Assembly (NCBI GenBank): GCA_964371655.1
Contig: CAYJOD010000034.1
Location: forward strand, 1-60,326
Direction of reading: 5' to 3'
Length of the DNA: 60,326 nt
Source: CAZGSN01 sp964371655
Lineage (GTDB): Bacteria; Desulfobacterota; Binatia; HRBIN30
Positions within the stretch are counted from its first letter, which is position 1. Each line of letters opens with the position of its first letter. The position numbers were made by a program, and so were the translations under genes. Positions 8,616 to 18,296 of the stretch are shown here, piece by piece. The notes under the pieces were generated by a model. That model did not search any database, was not told the DNA's origin, and saw nothing but the letters and a program-made list of their open reading frames with translations.

Positions 8616-9416
8616 ATGCTCTTACTCAAGGCAGTAACCCTAGGCATTGTCGAGGGGGTAACCGAGTTCCTACCGGTTTCCTCCACGGGTCACCTGATCG
8701 TCGCCGCTGCCGCTGTCGACTATCCCGAGGCGTCGCGTCAGACCTTTGAAATCTTCATCCAACTCGGTGCCATCCTAGCCGTGGTCTGGAACTTTCGTCG
8801 TCATCTACTCGACCTACTCGTGCGCAGCCCGAACGATGCCAACGCTCGCCATACCCTGGGCGCGGTCTTGCTCGCCTTCCTGCCCGCTGCCGCCGCCGGC
8901 TTTCTTTTCCACAAGTCGATCGAGGAACATCTGTTCAGCCCGACCGTCGTTGCCGTCACCCTGATCGTCGGTGGCGTGCTCCTCATCGTCCTCGAGCGTC
9001 GATCCTGGCGCTTTTCGGTCCGCGACATCGAGCGTACGAGCTGGCAGCAAGCCCTATGGATCGGCGTCGCCCAAGTTCTGTCGCTCATCCCCGGCGTCTC
9101 GCGCGCCGGCGCCACCATCATCGGCGCCATGGCCACCGGCCTCGATCGCCCGACCGCGGCGCAGTTCTCCTTTTACTTGTCGATCCCGACCCTGTTCGCT
9201 GCCAGTCTGTACAGCCTGTTCAAAGCGCGCCACGATCTGGTCGCCGGCGACGGCCTGGCACTCGCCGTCGGCTTCGTCGCCGCCTTCCTCTCCGCACTCG
9301 TCGTCGTGCGCGGCTTCATCAGCTTCGTGCAACACCACGATTTCACCGGCTTCGGCTACTACCGCATCGCCGCCGGCATTGTGATTCTCGCACTCGTGCG
9401 CGCGGCGTGGATTTGA
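8616..9416 (+). CDS. uppP: Undecaprenyl-diphosphatase UppP
   Basis: A 266-residue polytopic membrane protein. The family signature GIVEGVTEFLPVSSTGHL lies at about residues 9-26 and the second motif is PGVSRAGATI at about residue 162. About eight hydrophobic segments are visible. UppP dephosphorylates undecaprenyl pyrophosphate to recycle the lipid carrier for peptidoglycan and O-antigen synthesis, and its loss or gain affects bacitracin sensitivity. The gene is divergent from the HAD gene, with 47 bp between their start codons. Confidence 0.95.
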   Translation: MLLLKAVTLGIVEGVTEFLPVSSTGHLIVAAAAVDYPEASRQTFEIFIQLGAILAVVWNFRRHLLDLLVRSPNDANARHTLGAVLLAFLPAAAAGFLFHKSIEEHLFSPTVVAVTLIVGGVLLIVLERRSWRFSVRDIERTSWQQALWIGVAQVLSLIPGVSRAGATIIGAMATGLDRPTAAQFSFYLSIPTLFAASLYSLFKARHDLVAGDGLALAVGFVAAFLSALVVVRGFISFVQHHDFTGFGYYRIAAGIVILALVRAAWI

Positions 9417-9420
9417 TCTG

Positions 9421-9600
9421 GGGACTGGGGGGGGGGGGGGTTGGGGGGGGGGCCAAAGCTAGGGGCCCCCCCCCCCCCCCCCCCCCCCCCCGCCCCCTTT
9501 TTTTNNNNNNNNNNTTGTTTATTCCCGCACTCGGGGGCGCGGGGTGTATTTTTTCTGGGCACTGGGGGGGGGGGAATTGGGGCTGGCGACAAGAGATCGA
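9421..9600. other. Assembly gap with poly-G/poly-C flanks
   Basis: Runs of G (9427-9440 and 9443-9451), a long C run (9465-9496), ten Ns at 9505-9514 and another G run (9566-9575). ORFs read across this stretch are artefacts. The right side still looks like the short GGGGACTGGG-type repeats seen in other gaps of this genome, so a real low-complexity repeat may have caused the break. Confidence 0.85.
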
Positions 9601-9698
9601 GCCCCAAGCCCCCAGCCACCAGACCCTCGAACCTTTGTTGACCGCTCCCGACCGTTTCCATATGGTGCGCGGACTTTGTCGGCTGCGCTGAGGTGGGA

Positions 9699-11102
9699 AT
9701 GACGCTGCGAGAGCAACTGTTTGCGGTCAAGAGCATCAAGCTGCTCGAAGAGGAAATGGCAAGCGAGAATCGGCTGCGCCGTGTGCTTGGTCCCATTTCC
9801 CTGACGGCGCTTGGAGTCGGCGCCATCATCGGTGCCGGCATCTTCGTGCTCACCGGGTTGGCGGCGCACGACTACGCGGGCCCGGGCCTGATGCTCTCGT
9901 TCGTGATCGCCGGCCTCGGCTGCACCTTTGCCGCCCTTTGTTACGCCGAATTCGCGTCGATGATTCCGGTCGCGGGCAGCGCGTATACGTATGCGTACGC
10001 GACCATGGGTGAGCTGATGGCATGGATCATCGGCTGGGACCTCATCCTCGAATACGGCATGGCGTCGAGCACGGTTGCCTACGGCTGGTCGAAGTACTTT
10101 CTCCACCTCCTCGATATCTTCGGGGTGCACATCCCGGTATTTCTGACCAGCGATCCGTTCAGCACGCCGGGGGCCTGGTTCAACCTACCCGCCGCCGCGG
10201 TGGTGAGCTTGGTGACCGTGATCCTGGTCATCGGCATCCGCGAAAGCGCCGGCTTCAATGGCCTCATGGTTCTGCTCAAGCTGGCGGTTGTCTTCTTCGT
10301 GATCTTCGCCGGGATCCCGTACATCGACACCAAGAACTGGACGCCGTTCATGCCGTTCGGCCTCACCGGGGTAGCAAGCGGAGCGGCCTACGTGTTCTTC
10401 GCCTACATCGGCTTCGATTCGGTGTCGACGCACGCCGAAGAGGCGCGCAACCCACAGCGCGACGTGCCGATCGGAATCATCACCTCGTTGTTTCTGTGCA
10501 CGATCCTCTACATCGCCGTAGCGGCGGTGCTGACCGGGATGGTGCCGTATGCCGAGATCAACATCGACGCGCCGATCGCGGCGGCGTTCACCAGATACGG
10601 CCTGAAGGCAGCCGTGCTGTTCATCTCCTTTGGAGCCGTCGCCGGTATCACCAGCGTCCTACTCGTCCTCATGCTCAGCCAACCACGCGTGTTCTTCGCC
10701 ATGGCGCGCGATGGGCTGCTCCCCTACGAATTTTTTGGAACCGTGCACCCGCGCTTCCGCACCCCGCACAAGGCGACGATGCTCACCGGCTTCTTCGTCG
10801 CCCTGGTGGCCGCCCTGTTCCCGATCCACGCGCTTGCCGAGATGGTCAACATCGGCACGCTGTTCGCGTTCGTCATCGTCTGTGGCGCGGTGTGGATCAT
10901 GCGCTACACCAATCCGAAACAGAAACGGCCGTTCCGTTGCCCACTGGTGCCGCTGGTACCGTTCCTCGGCATTCTCTTCAACGTTGGACTGATGTTCTCC
11001 CTGGGCTGGCACAACTGGCTGCGCTTGGGCGTGTGGCTGGGGCTCGGGCTGGTTGTCTATTTCGCTTACAGCCGGCATCACAGCAAGCTGCTCAAGGCGT
11101 GA
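9699..11102 (+). CDS. APC-family amino acid permease (cationic amino acid transporter type)
   Basis: A permease of about 467 residues with about 12-14 hydrophobic segments. It starts with a cytoplasmic REQLFAVKSIKLLEEE helix typical of the CAT/YfnA subgroup, followed by LTALGVGAIIGAGIFVLTG, the APC motif in TM1. AALCYAEFASMIPVAGSAY and FFAYIGFDSVSTHAEE are also characteristic. The last is the substrate-site TM6 region and the conserved acidic block after it. It probably imports cationic or broad-range amino acids; the exact substrate is not determined. The ATG at 9699 has a GAGG ribosome site 5 nt upstream. Confidence 0.9.
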   Translation: MTLREQLFAVKSIKLLEEEMASENRLRRVLGPISLTALGVGAIIGAGIFVLTGLAAHDYAGPGLMLSFVIAGLGCTFAALCYAEFASMIPVAGSAYTYAYATMGELMAWIIGWDLILEYGMASSTVAYGWSKYFLHLLDIFGVHIPVFLTSDPFSTPGAWFNLPAAAVVSLVTVILVIGIRESAGFNGLMVLLKLAVVFFVIFAGIPYIDTKNWTPFMPFGLTGVASGAAYVFFAYIGFDSVSTHAEEARNPQRDVPIGIITSLFLCTILYIAVAAVLTGMVPYAEINIDAPIAAAFTRYGLKAAVLFISFGAVAGITSVLLVLMLSQPRVFFAMARDGLLPYEFFGTVHPRFRTPHKATMLTGFFVALVAALFPIHALAEMVNIGTLFAFVIVCGAVWIMRYTNPKQKRPFRCPLVPLVPFLGILFNVGLMFSLGWHNWLRLGVWLGLGLVVYFAYSRHHSKLLKA

Positions 11103-11112
11103 TTGCTCTTGT

Positions 11113-11150
11113 CGGATCGGACCGATCCGACGGATCGGACTGATCGGACC
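11113..11150. repeat. GATCGGACC iterated repeat
   Basis: Four to five tandem imperfect units of GATCGGACC/GATCCGACG, partly self-complementary (TCGGACCGATCCGA). The tract fills nearly the whole gap between the two permease genes. The same unit recurs at 19535-19568. Confidence 0.8.
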
Positions 11151-11151
11151 T

Positions 11152-12555
11152 ATGCCGCAGCCCCACCGCCCCGCGCAGTTTGTAAGAGGTCTCGGTCTCT
11201 GGGACGCGACCGCGATCGTCGCCGGCTCGATGATCGGCTCGGGTATCTTCATCGTCTCCGCCGACATTGCGCGACAGGTGGGCGCTCCGGCTTGGCTGCT
11301 GCTCGTATGGGCGGCCACCGGTGCCTTGACCGTCATCGGCGCCCTGACCTACGGCGAGCTCGCGGCCATGATGCCGCATGCCGGCGGCCAGTACGTGTAC
11401 CTGCGCGAGGCGTACGGACCGTTGATGGGGTTCCTCTATGGCTGGACACTATTCACGGTCATCCAGACCGGCACCATCGCCGCCGTCTCGGTGGCGTTTG
11501 CCAAGTTCGCCGCGGTCCTGCTCCCGGCCATCGACACCAGCGTCGTCGTGTTCGGGTTCTCCCTATCGTTGCAGCAGGTCCTCGCCATCGCCGTGATCGT
11601 TCTCCTCACCCTCGCCAACTGCACCGGCCTGCGCACCGGTCGCTGGCTGCAGAACACGTTCACGGCGACGAAGGTCGGCGCCCTGTTCGCCCTGGTCGTG
11701 GTCGGTCTGCTGCTCGGTAGAAACGCGACCGCCGTAAGCGCGAACATGAAGAGCTTCTGGGGGCCGCCGAGTTGGTCGCTGGCGCTGTTGCCGGCACTCG
11801 GCGCGGCGATGGTCGGCTCGCTGTTCTCCTCCGACGCCTGGAACAACATCACATTTGCCGCGGCCGAGGTACGTGAGCCGGCGCGGACGATTCCCCTGAG
11901 CCTCACCATCGGCACGACGCTGGTGACGGCGCTGTATCTCGCCGCCAACCTCGTCTACCTGGTGGCATTGCCGCTCAACGGCGATGCCCATGCGGCAACT
12001 GTCATCGAGCGCGGTATCGCCTTCGCGCGCGCCGATCGCGTCGCCACCGCGGTGATGGAAGTCACCTTCGGCGGGGCCGGTTCCGTCGTTATGGCCTTGG
12101 CGATCATGATCTCGACCTTCGGTTGTGTGAACGGAATCATCCTCGCCGGCGCCCGTGTCTACTTCGCGATGGCCCGGGACCGGCTGTTTTTCGGAGTGGC
12201 AGGTCAACTCAACGACCGCGGCGTGCCGGCAGCGGCCCTGCTCCTGCAGGGTGCGTGGGCGGCGGTGCTGACCTTGTCCGGCACCTACGGCGATCTGCTC
12301 GACTACGTGATCTTCGCCGCCTTGCTCTTCTACGCACTCACCGCCGGTGCTGTCTTCGTCTTGCGCCGGCGCCTACCCGACGCGCCACGCTCGTACCATG
12401 CCGTGGGTTACCCGTTGCTGCCGGCGCTGTACATCCTCATCAGCGCGTTGATCCTGCTCGACTTGCTGATCGTCAAACCGAGCTACACTTGGCCGGGACT
12501 GTTGATCGTTCTCTCCGGCGTGCCGGTCTTTTATCTGTGGCGGCGACGCGCGTAG
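11152..12555 (+). CDS. APC-family amino acid permease (LAT/SteT-like)
   Basis: A 467-residue permease with about 12 transmembrane segments. TM1 carries GLWDATAIVAGSMIGSGIF, and TYGELAAMMPHAGGQYVYL follows as in LAT-type and SteT-like exchangers. TM6 has SLFSSDAWNNITFAAAEV. It probably transports neutral amino acids; substrate is inferred only from family. The open frame extends upstream to 11053 into the previous gene and the GATCGGA repeat, but ATG 11152 gives a normal short N terminus. The two adjacent permeases belong to different APC subgroups and so are not a recent duplication. Confidence 0.88.
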   Translation: MPQPHRPAQFVRGLGLWDATAIVAGSMIGSGIFIVSADIARQVGAPAWLLLVWAATGALTVIGALTYGELAAMMPHAGGQYVYLREAYGPLMGFLYGWTLFTVIQTGTIAAVSVAFAKFAAVLLPAIDTSVVVFGFSLSLQQVLAIAVIVLLTLANCTGLRTGRWLQNTFTATKVGALFALVVVGLLLGRNATAVSANMKSFWGPPSWSLALLPALGAAMVGSLFSSDAWNNITFAAAEVREPARTIPLSLTIGTTLVTALYLAANLVYLVALPLNGDAHAATVIERGIAFARADRVATAVMEVTFGGAGSVVMALAIMISTFGCVNGIILAGARVYFAMARDRLFFGVAGQLNDRGVPAAALLLQGAWAAVLTLSGTYGDLLDYVIFAALLFYALTAGAVFVLRRRLPDAPRSYHAVGYPLLPALYILISALILLDLLIVKPSYTWPGLLIVLSGVPVFYLWRRRA

Positions 12556-12610
12556 GAGTTGTCTCTCGCTGCCGCGACGCCCGGAGCGAGCCCGAGGCGT
12601 GGTTGCGCGC

Positions 12611-13201
12611 CTACAGCTTTCTGCACACCAACTCCCCGTTGCCGATGGGGACGATCAAGGCATCGACGCGGTCGTCGGCCAGGGCTCGGTCGAGCATGGG
12701 CCGCAAGATGGCCTCATGGTTGATCGCGTTGTCGGCGACAAGCAGCCCGCCGCGCACCAGGTTCGGAACCACCGATTCATAGCACTTTCCATAGATTTCC
12801 TTCTCCGCATCCAGGAAGCAAAAGGCGATGTCCTTGCAATCGGCGAGACGATCGAGCGCATCGGCGAACACGAAGTCGACGACGTCGCCAACGCCGGCCA
12901 ACGCAAATGTCTCTCTGGCAAGCGCCGCTTTGTGGTCCAGGATTTCAAACGTTGTGACCTTCCTGCCCACCGCCCGGCAGGCCAGAGAGACCCAGAGGGT
13001 GGAGTAACCCGCGCTCGTTCCGATCTCGATGAAACGTCCTGCGGGTGCCGTCGCGGCCAGCAACGAGATGAAGCGGCCGACGGCCGGGCCGATCTGGCGC
13101 AGTCGCTGCATCCGCGTGGTGCCATCGCCGCGATCACGTGCATCGATCTGCTCCAGATACTGCATTCGTCTCAGAACCGGCTCCGGTATGTCGTGGAACA
13201 T
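12611..13201 (-). CDS. SAM-dependent O-methyltransferase (family 3-like)
   Basis: A 196-residue class I methyltransferase. The SAM-binding motif I is FIEIGTSAGYSTLW, followed by VTTFEILDHKAALARETF (acidic residue binding the ribose) and FCFLDAEKEIYGKCYE, as in catechol/caffeoyl-CoA-type O-methyltransferases. VVPNLVRGGLLVADNA then gives the metal-site Asp-Asn. The ATG at 13201 has a good AAGGAG site just upstream, which excludes the longer frame to 13681. Acceptor substrate is unknown. The gene stands alone, convergent with the upstream permease. Confidence 0.88.
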   Translation of the reverse strand: MFHDIPEPVLRRMQYLEQIDARDRGDGTTRMQRLRQIGPAVGRFISLLAATAPAGRFIEIGTSAGYSTLWVSLACRAVGRKVTTFEILDHKAALARETFALAGVGDVVDFVFADALDRLADCKDIAFCFLDAEKEIYGKCYESVVPNLVRGGLLVADNAINHEAILRPMLDRALADDRVDALIVPIGNGELVCRKL

Positions 13202-13468
13202 TGTCTCTCCTTGAATCCATCTATCCGTCTCCGCGGAAGGATTACAACGTGTAGGTCGACACTTCCCGGCGCCGCGGCACAGGTTTCCGCTCCGCACTTT
13301 CAGCGACGGAATTCGACGGCTGGTACGTTTCACCGGCAGACGCGTCGAACCAGAGGCTTCCGCAACAAGAGCAATCGAACAACTGCATTCTCGGGGCACG
13401 TTTCGACAGGCCGCTGCCGCCACCCGGAGACTGAGAGGGCAAGGGCCAATTGAGTGGGTCGTTTGATT

Positions 13469-13566
13469 GTCATTCCGAGCCGTCGCAACTTCCGCGGCGT
13501 GGAATCTTCCGGGGCCATGGTGGGCACGGCATTCCACTGCGGATCCCTCGCTTCGCTCGGGATGAC
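13469..13566. repeat. Intergenic repeat with 12-bp terminal inverted repeats
   Basis: Ends GTCATTCCGAGC and GCTCGGGATGAC are complementary at 11 of 12 positions; the inner part (GGAATCTTCCGGGG, GGATCCCTCGCTTCGC) is of a kind seen between genes in many bacterial genomes. It lies in the 448-bp gap between the divergent methyltransferase and moaA genes. I see nothing else clear in that gap. Confidence 0.7.
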
Positions 13567-13649
13567 ATCGAACGCAAACACCAAACAGTCCCACCACTTC
13601 CACGTACACCGCCTTGACTTTGCTCAGCCACGCCGCGACATCCTGCGCC

Positions 13650-14639
13650 ATGCCCGCCGATGGCTTTGGCCGTGTGATCAACTACCTGCGCGTCTCCCTC
13701 ATCGACCACTGCAACCTGCGCTGCGTGTATTGCATGCCGTTGAGCGGCCTGCAGTTCGCGCGTTCCGACGCGCTGCTCTCGCCGGCCGAGATCGAGCGCG
13801 TCGTGCGCTGTGCGATCGAGGTCGGATTTCGCAAGGTGCGCCTGACCGGCGGCGAGCCGACACTGCGACCGGATCTGCTCGAGATCGTCACCCGCCTCGG
13901 TCGTCTGCAAGGGCTCGATGATCTCGCCATGACCACCAACGGCTTGCTCCTTCCCCGTCTTGCCGAGCCCTTGGCCGCCGCCGGTTTGCGGCGCGTCAAC
14001 GTCCACCTCGACACCCTGCATCCGGGCCGACTGCAACGCATCATGCGCTTTGCAACCGTCGAGGAGATCTGGGCGGGCCTCGAAGCCGCCACCGCCGCCG
14101 GCCTGGGGCCAATCAAGATCAACACCGTGGTAACGCGCGGCTACAACGATGAAGATGTCGTCGACCTGGCGCGCCTCACCCTGACGCATGACTGGCATGT
14201 GCGCTTCATCGAGCTGATGCCGCTCGGCGCGGGCGAGTGCGCGCGGGTTGCCATGTCAGCCTACGTATCGAATGTCGATACGCGCCGACGCGTCGAGGCC
14301 GAGCTCGGAGCGATGACACCCCTTCCCGACCAGAATCCAGCCGACGAGTCGCAAAACTTCCGGCTTGCTGAAGCGAAGGGGATCGTCGGCTTGATCAGCC
14401 CCGTCAGCCAACCCTACTGCGGCAACTGCAACCGCATGCGTCTCACCGCCGACGGCAGGTTTCATCTGTGTTTGCTCCGCGACGACGAGATCGACCTGCG
14501 CACGTCGATGCGCGACGGCTGCGCCGACGCAGTCGTACGCGAACTGCTGTTGCGTGCGGTCGGCAACAAACCCACCGGCCACCAGCTGAAATTGGGATTG
14601 TCGACCGAGGCGAGGCACATGTATCAACTCGGTGGTTGA
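13650..14639 (+). CDS. moaA: GTP 3',8-cyclase MoaA
   Basis: A 329-residue radical SAM enzyme that starts molybdenum cofactor synthesis by converting GTP to 3',8-cyclo-7,8-dihydro-GTP. The N-terminal cluster motif is DHCNLRCVYCMP at about residues 19-30. VRLTGGEPTLRPDL and MTTNGLLL follow, and the C-terminal cluster motif is CGNCNRMRLTADGRFHLCL. The chain ends in Gly-Gly (YQLGG), the conserved tail needed for catalysis. The usual SLDTL motif reads HLDTL here. The ATG at 13650 removes an unlikely 12-residue extension. No other moa or moe gene lies beside it. Confidence 0.95.
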   Translation: MPADGFGRVINYLRVSLIDHCNLRCVYCMPLSGLQFARSDALLSPAEIERVVRCAIEVGFRKVRLTGGEPTLRPDLLEIVTRLGRLQGLDDLAMTTNGLLLPRLAEPLAAAGLRRVNVHLDTLHPGRLQRIMRFATVEEIWAGLEAATAAGLGPIKINTVVTRGYNDEDVVDLARLTLTHDWHVRFIELMPLGAGECARVAMSAYVSNVDTRRRVEAELGAMTPLPDQNPADESQNFRLAEAKGIVGLISPVSQPYCGNCNRMRLTADGRFHLCLLRDDEIDLRTSMRDGCADAVVRELLLRAVGNKPTGHQLKLGLSTEARHMYQLGG

Positions 14640-14671
14640 GCCGCGCCCACACGATTTCACACGGGGATGCG

Positions 14672-15979
14672 ATGAAGACTCTCACACGTCTGACAATTTT
14701 CGCTATTGCCGCGCTCGCCGGCGGTGCCGCCGGCACCGCCGGCGCCGCCGACTCCGGAGCCAAGACGCTGCAAGAATGCGTCGCCATCGCCCTCGATCGG
14801 CATCCGACGCTGCACTCGGTGCAGGCCGCCGTCGATGCCGCCAACCAGCGCGTCAGGCAGGCCGGTTCGCAATACCTGCCGCAGTTGAGCGCCAACTACA
14901 ACGTTGATCGCCGCAATACCTCGACCTCGGCACGGCTAGGGGTAAGCACCGCCTCACCGGCGCAGACCTTCTGGTTCTACAACACCGGCGTCAGCCTCAA
15001 ACAAGTTCTTTTCGACTTCGGGCAAACGCTGAACTCGATCCGCGCCGCGCAGGCGAACGAGCGCGCCACCCAAGCCGATGCCGGCACCCAGCGCGCCACG
15101 GTCGTCCTCAACGTCAAGCAATCCTATTTTCAACTGCTCGCCGCGAACCGGCTGCTGCTCGTCGCCGATGAAACCGTGACTCAGAACCAAAAGCATCTCG
15201 AGCTCGCGGAAGGACGCTTCCGCGTCGGTCTGGCTCCAAAGTTCGACGTCACCCAAGCCCAGGTGCAACTCGCCACCGCGGAGCTCAACCAAATCACCGC
15301 GCGCAATGCCGTCGCCTTGGCGCAGGAAACCTTGCGCCACGCCATCGGCTTGTCCGAGCCCTTGAGCTTTGAGATCGTCGATAGCCTCGATGTGCATGCC
15401 CTGCGCATCGACGACAACGCGGCTCTGCAAGCGGCGTATACGAGCCGCCCCGAGCTCCAGGGCTTTTACGAACGCGGGCAAGCCCTGCTGCAACAGATCT
15501 CGGCCTTGAAGAAAGATTACTTGCCGCATGTGATCGGCAATGGCACCTACCAGTGGTCGGGAAGCGACTACCCCCTACAGTCGACGTGGGATGTCGGCGC
15601 CGCGGTCACCGTCAACATCTTCGACGGCGGCCTGGCGTGGGCACAGGCTGGCGAAACCGAAGCGAACCTGTCGAAGCTACGCTTCGATGAAGAAGCGGAG
15701 CGGCAAAGCATCACCTTGGAAGTGCGACAGTCGACACTCGATCTGCATCGCGCCGAGGAGGCCATCTCGGTCGCCGAAAAAGGAGTACGGCAAGCGCGCG
15801 AGAATCTGGCGCTCGCCGAAGGACGCTACCGAACCGGTGTCGGCAACATCATCGAAGTCACCGATGCGCAGGCATCGCGCAGCAGCGCCGAAGCGTCGCA
15901 CGTGCAAACTCTCTATTCGTACAAGACCGCCGTGGCCGCGTTGGAGAAGGCAACCGCCAAGGAATGGGAGAGCGAATGA
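14672..15979 (+). CDS. TolC-family outer-membrane efflux protein
   Basis: A 435-residue outer-membrane factor. It has a signal peptide (MKTLTRLTIFAIAALAGG, cleavage near AGAADS) and two OEP halves of long coiled-coil helices. Family hallmarks are LQECVAIALDRHPTL near the N terminus, ATVVLNVKQSYFQLLAANRLL mid-protein and a second copy with the helix ending AEGRYRTGVGNIIEVTDAQ. It would form the trimeric outer-membrane channel of the tripartite pump encoded by the three following genes. ATG 14672 is chosen because it begins the signal peptide. The gene follows moaA by 32 bp. Confidence 0.92.
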   Translation: MKTLTRLTIFAIAALAGGAAGTAGAADSGAKTLQECVAIALDRHPTLHSVQAAVDAANQRVRQAGSQYLPQLSANYNVDRRNTSTSARLGVSTASPAQTFWFYNTGVSLKQVLFDFGQTLNSIRAAQANERATQADAGTQRATVVLNVKQSYFQLLAANRLLLVADETVTQNQKHLELAEGRFRVGLAPKFDVTQAQVQLATAELNQITARNAVALAQETLRHAIGLSEPLSFEIVDSLDVHALRIDDNAALQAAYTSRPELQGFYERGQALLQQISALKKDYLPHVIGNGTYQWSGSDYPLQSTWDVGAAVTVNIFDGGLAWAQAGETEANLSKLRFDEEAERQSITLEVRQSTLDLHRAEEAISVAEKGVRQARENLALAEGRYRTGVGNIIEVTDAQASRSSAEASHVQTLYSYKTAVAALEKATAKEWESE

Positions 15980-16101
15980 CGGGCGCGACGCTAGTCCGGC
16001 GCGGCCGGTGGGTGAATTGGGTGCCGCTTCGTAGGGCCGGCTGTGCCGGCCGTATTTTCCGCCCGCCTCCGTTCCCTCACCCTAACCCTCTCCCGCAAGT
16101 A

Positions 16102-17334
16102 ATGCGGGGAGCTGGGCTTGCAGCCCCACTAGCGCCCCGGTTTTCCGTCCTTCTTTCCTCGGCGTTGTGCTGCGCCTTGCTCGCCCTCACCGTCAGCGCC
16201 TGCAGCGGCGAACATACTGCCGACGGCCGGGGTGACTACGTGTTCGAGAGCATCGACCGCGGCCGCGTCGAATCGGCGGTGACCGCCACTGGCACGCTCA
16301 ACCCACTGAGCTCGGTACAGGTCGGCACCTACGTGTCAGGGCCGATTCGCGCCATCGACGTCGACTTCAACTCGATCGTGACGCGCGGGCAGCGCGTCGC
16401 CAAGATCGATCCCGCCCCGTTTCAGGTGAAGGTAGAAAAGGCCGAGGCCAGTGTCGCCAATGCGGCCGCGAGAGTGGTCAAGGATCGGGCCGATCTCAGC
16501 CTCAAGAAGCTCACCTGGGAGCGCAACCTCGAGTTGCTGCCGAGCCAACTCATCTCGCAAAACGACGTCGACATGGCGCGCAGTGCCTACGATCAAGCCC
16601 TGGCGCAGATCGACTTGGATATCGCCGCCGTACGCCAGGCCGACGCCGATCTCGCCGACGCGCGGATCAACCTTGCGTACACGGACATTACCTCGCCGGT
16701 GAACGGCGTTGTGGTGTCGCGCAACGTCAACGTCGGGCAGACCGTGGCCGCGACCTTCCAGACTCCGACCTTGTTTCTCATCGCCGAAGATCTGACCAAG
16801 ATGCAGGTCGACACGAGCGTGAGTGAATCCGACATCGGCGCCGTCAAGGATGGGCAGCCGGCTCACTTCGTTGTCGACGCGTATCCCGGCAGGCAGTTCG
16901 ACGGCATGGTCGCGCAGGTCCGCAACGCCCCGACCACGGTTCAGAACGTCGTCACCTATGACGTCGTCGTCGCTGTCGACAATCCGACCTTGGAGCTCAA
17001 GCCCGGCATGACCGCCAACGTCACGATCCTCACGGCGCAGCGCGCCAACGCCTTGCGGGCTTCGACCCGCGCCTTGCGCTTCAATCCGGAGCCAAGAGCC
17101 GCGCCCACCACGACGCGGGCGGCCGCCGCCGCGCCGGAGCCGGGGCTGTGGCTGCAGCAGGCGGACGGAAGTGTGCTACGCACGCCGGTGCAGATCGGCA
17201 TTCAGAACGACGAGTACGTCGAGATCGTCTCCGGGAGCGTCAGCGAAGGCGCGCAGGTGGCGGTAGCTCTAAAGCGCTCGACGCGGCGCACGCCGCAAGC
17301 ACAATCGATTCCGGGCGTGCCACGGTACCGCTGA
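16102..17334 (+). CDS. macA: MacA/HlyD-type periplasmic adaptor lipoprotein
   Basis: An adaptor of about 410 residues, likely a lipoprotein (lipobox LTVSAC). Order of domains: a barrel-sandwich hybrid half (GTYVSGPIRAIDVDFNSIV), a coiled-coil hairpin (about residues 90-180), the second lipoyl half (YTDITSPVNGVVVSRNVN) and a beta-barrel with GMTANVTILT. This is the MacA/RND adaptor pattern. The frame is open from 15964, and the ATG at 15976 overlaps the tolC stop as ATGA, but that extension encodes a repeat (CACCCTAACCCTCTCCC at 16079-16095) before the signal peptide. ATG 16102 is therefore my choice, with the start uncertain. It connects the TolC channel with the MacB-like ABC transporter. 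Confidence 0.88.
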   Translation: MRGAGLAAPLAPRFSVLLSSALCCALLALTVSACSGEHTADGRGDYVFESIDRGRVESAVTATGTLNPLSSVQVGTYVSGPIRAIDVDFNSIVTRGQRVAKIDPAPFQVKVEKAEASVANAAARVVKDRADLSLKKLTWERNLELLPSQLISQNDVDMARSAYDQALAQIDLDIAAVRQADADLADARINLAYTDITSPVNGVVVSRNVNVGQTVAATFQTPTLFLIAEDLTKMQVDTSVSESDIGAVKDGQPAHFVVDAYPGRQFDGMVAQVRNAPTTVQNVVTYDVVVAVDNPTLELKPGMTANVTILTAQRANALRASTRALRFNPEPRAAPTTTRAAAAAPEPGLWLQQADGSVLRTPVQIGIQNDEYVEIVSGSVSEGAQVAVALKRSTRRTPQAQSIPGVPRYR

Positions 17335-17336
17335 AG

Positions 17337-18083
<747 letters not shown>

Positions 18084-18130
18084 AGGCCCATGGACTCAAT
18101 TGTGGCAACGTATTCCTTGATCCTCATCCC

Positions 18131-18251
18131 CCGTTCGCCCCGAGTAGCCCCGTCTTCGCAGGGGCGTATCGAGGGACCGCCTGATGGCCCGGGCTGCCGA
18201 ATCGTCCCTCGATACGCCGCCGAAAAGATTGCGGCTACTCGGGACGAACGG
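18131..18251. repeat. Long hairpin repeat between ATPase and permease genes
   Basis: A 121-bp inverted repeat. The left arm begins CCGTTCG and includes CGAGTAGC and CGTATCGAGGGAC; the right arm includes GTCCCTCGATACG and GCTACTCGGGACGAACGG. It splits what is otherwise a tightly packed operon. The hairpin lies in the 213-bp spacer and could attenuate transcription or stabilise the upstream mRNA. Confidence 0.85.
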
Positions 18252-18296
18252 AATACGTGGTCGAACTTACGAGACTGAGGAATAAGGTTGAGGCCT

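Noticed and set aside
9441..9853. Frames crossing the N gap
   Set aside because: They include undefined residues and poly-Gly/Pro from homopolymer runs, so they are artefacts.
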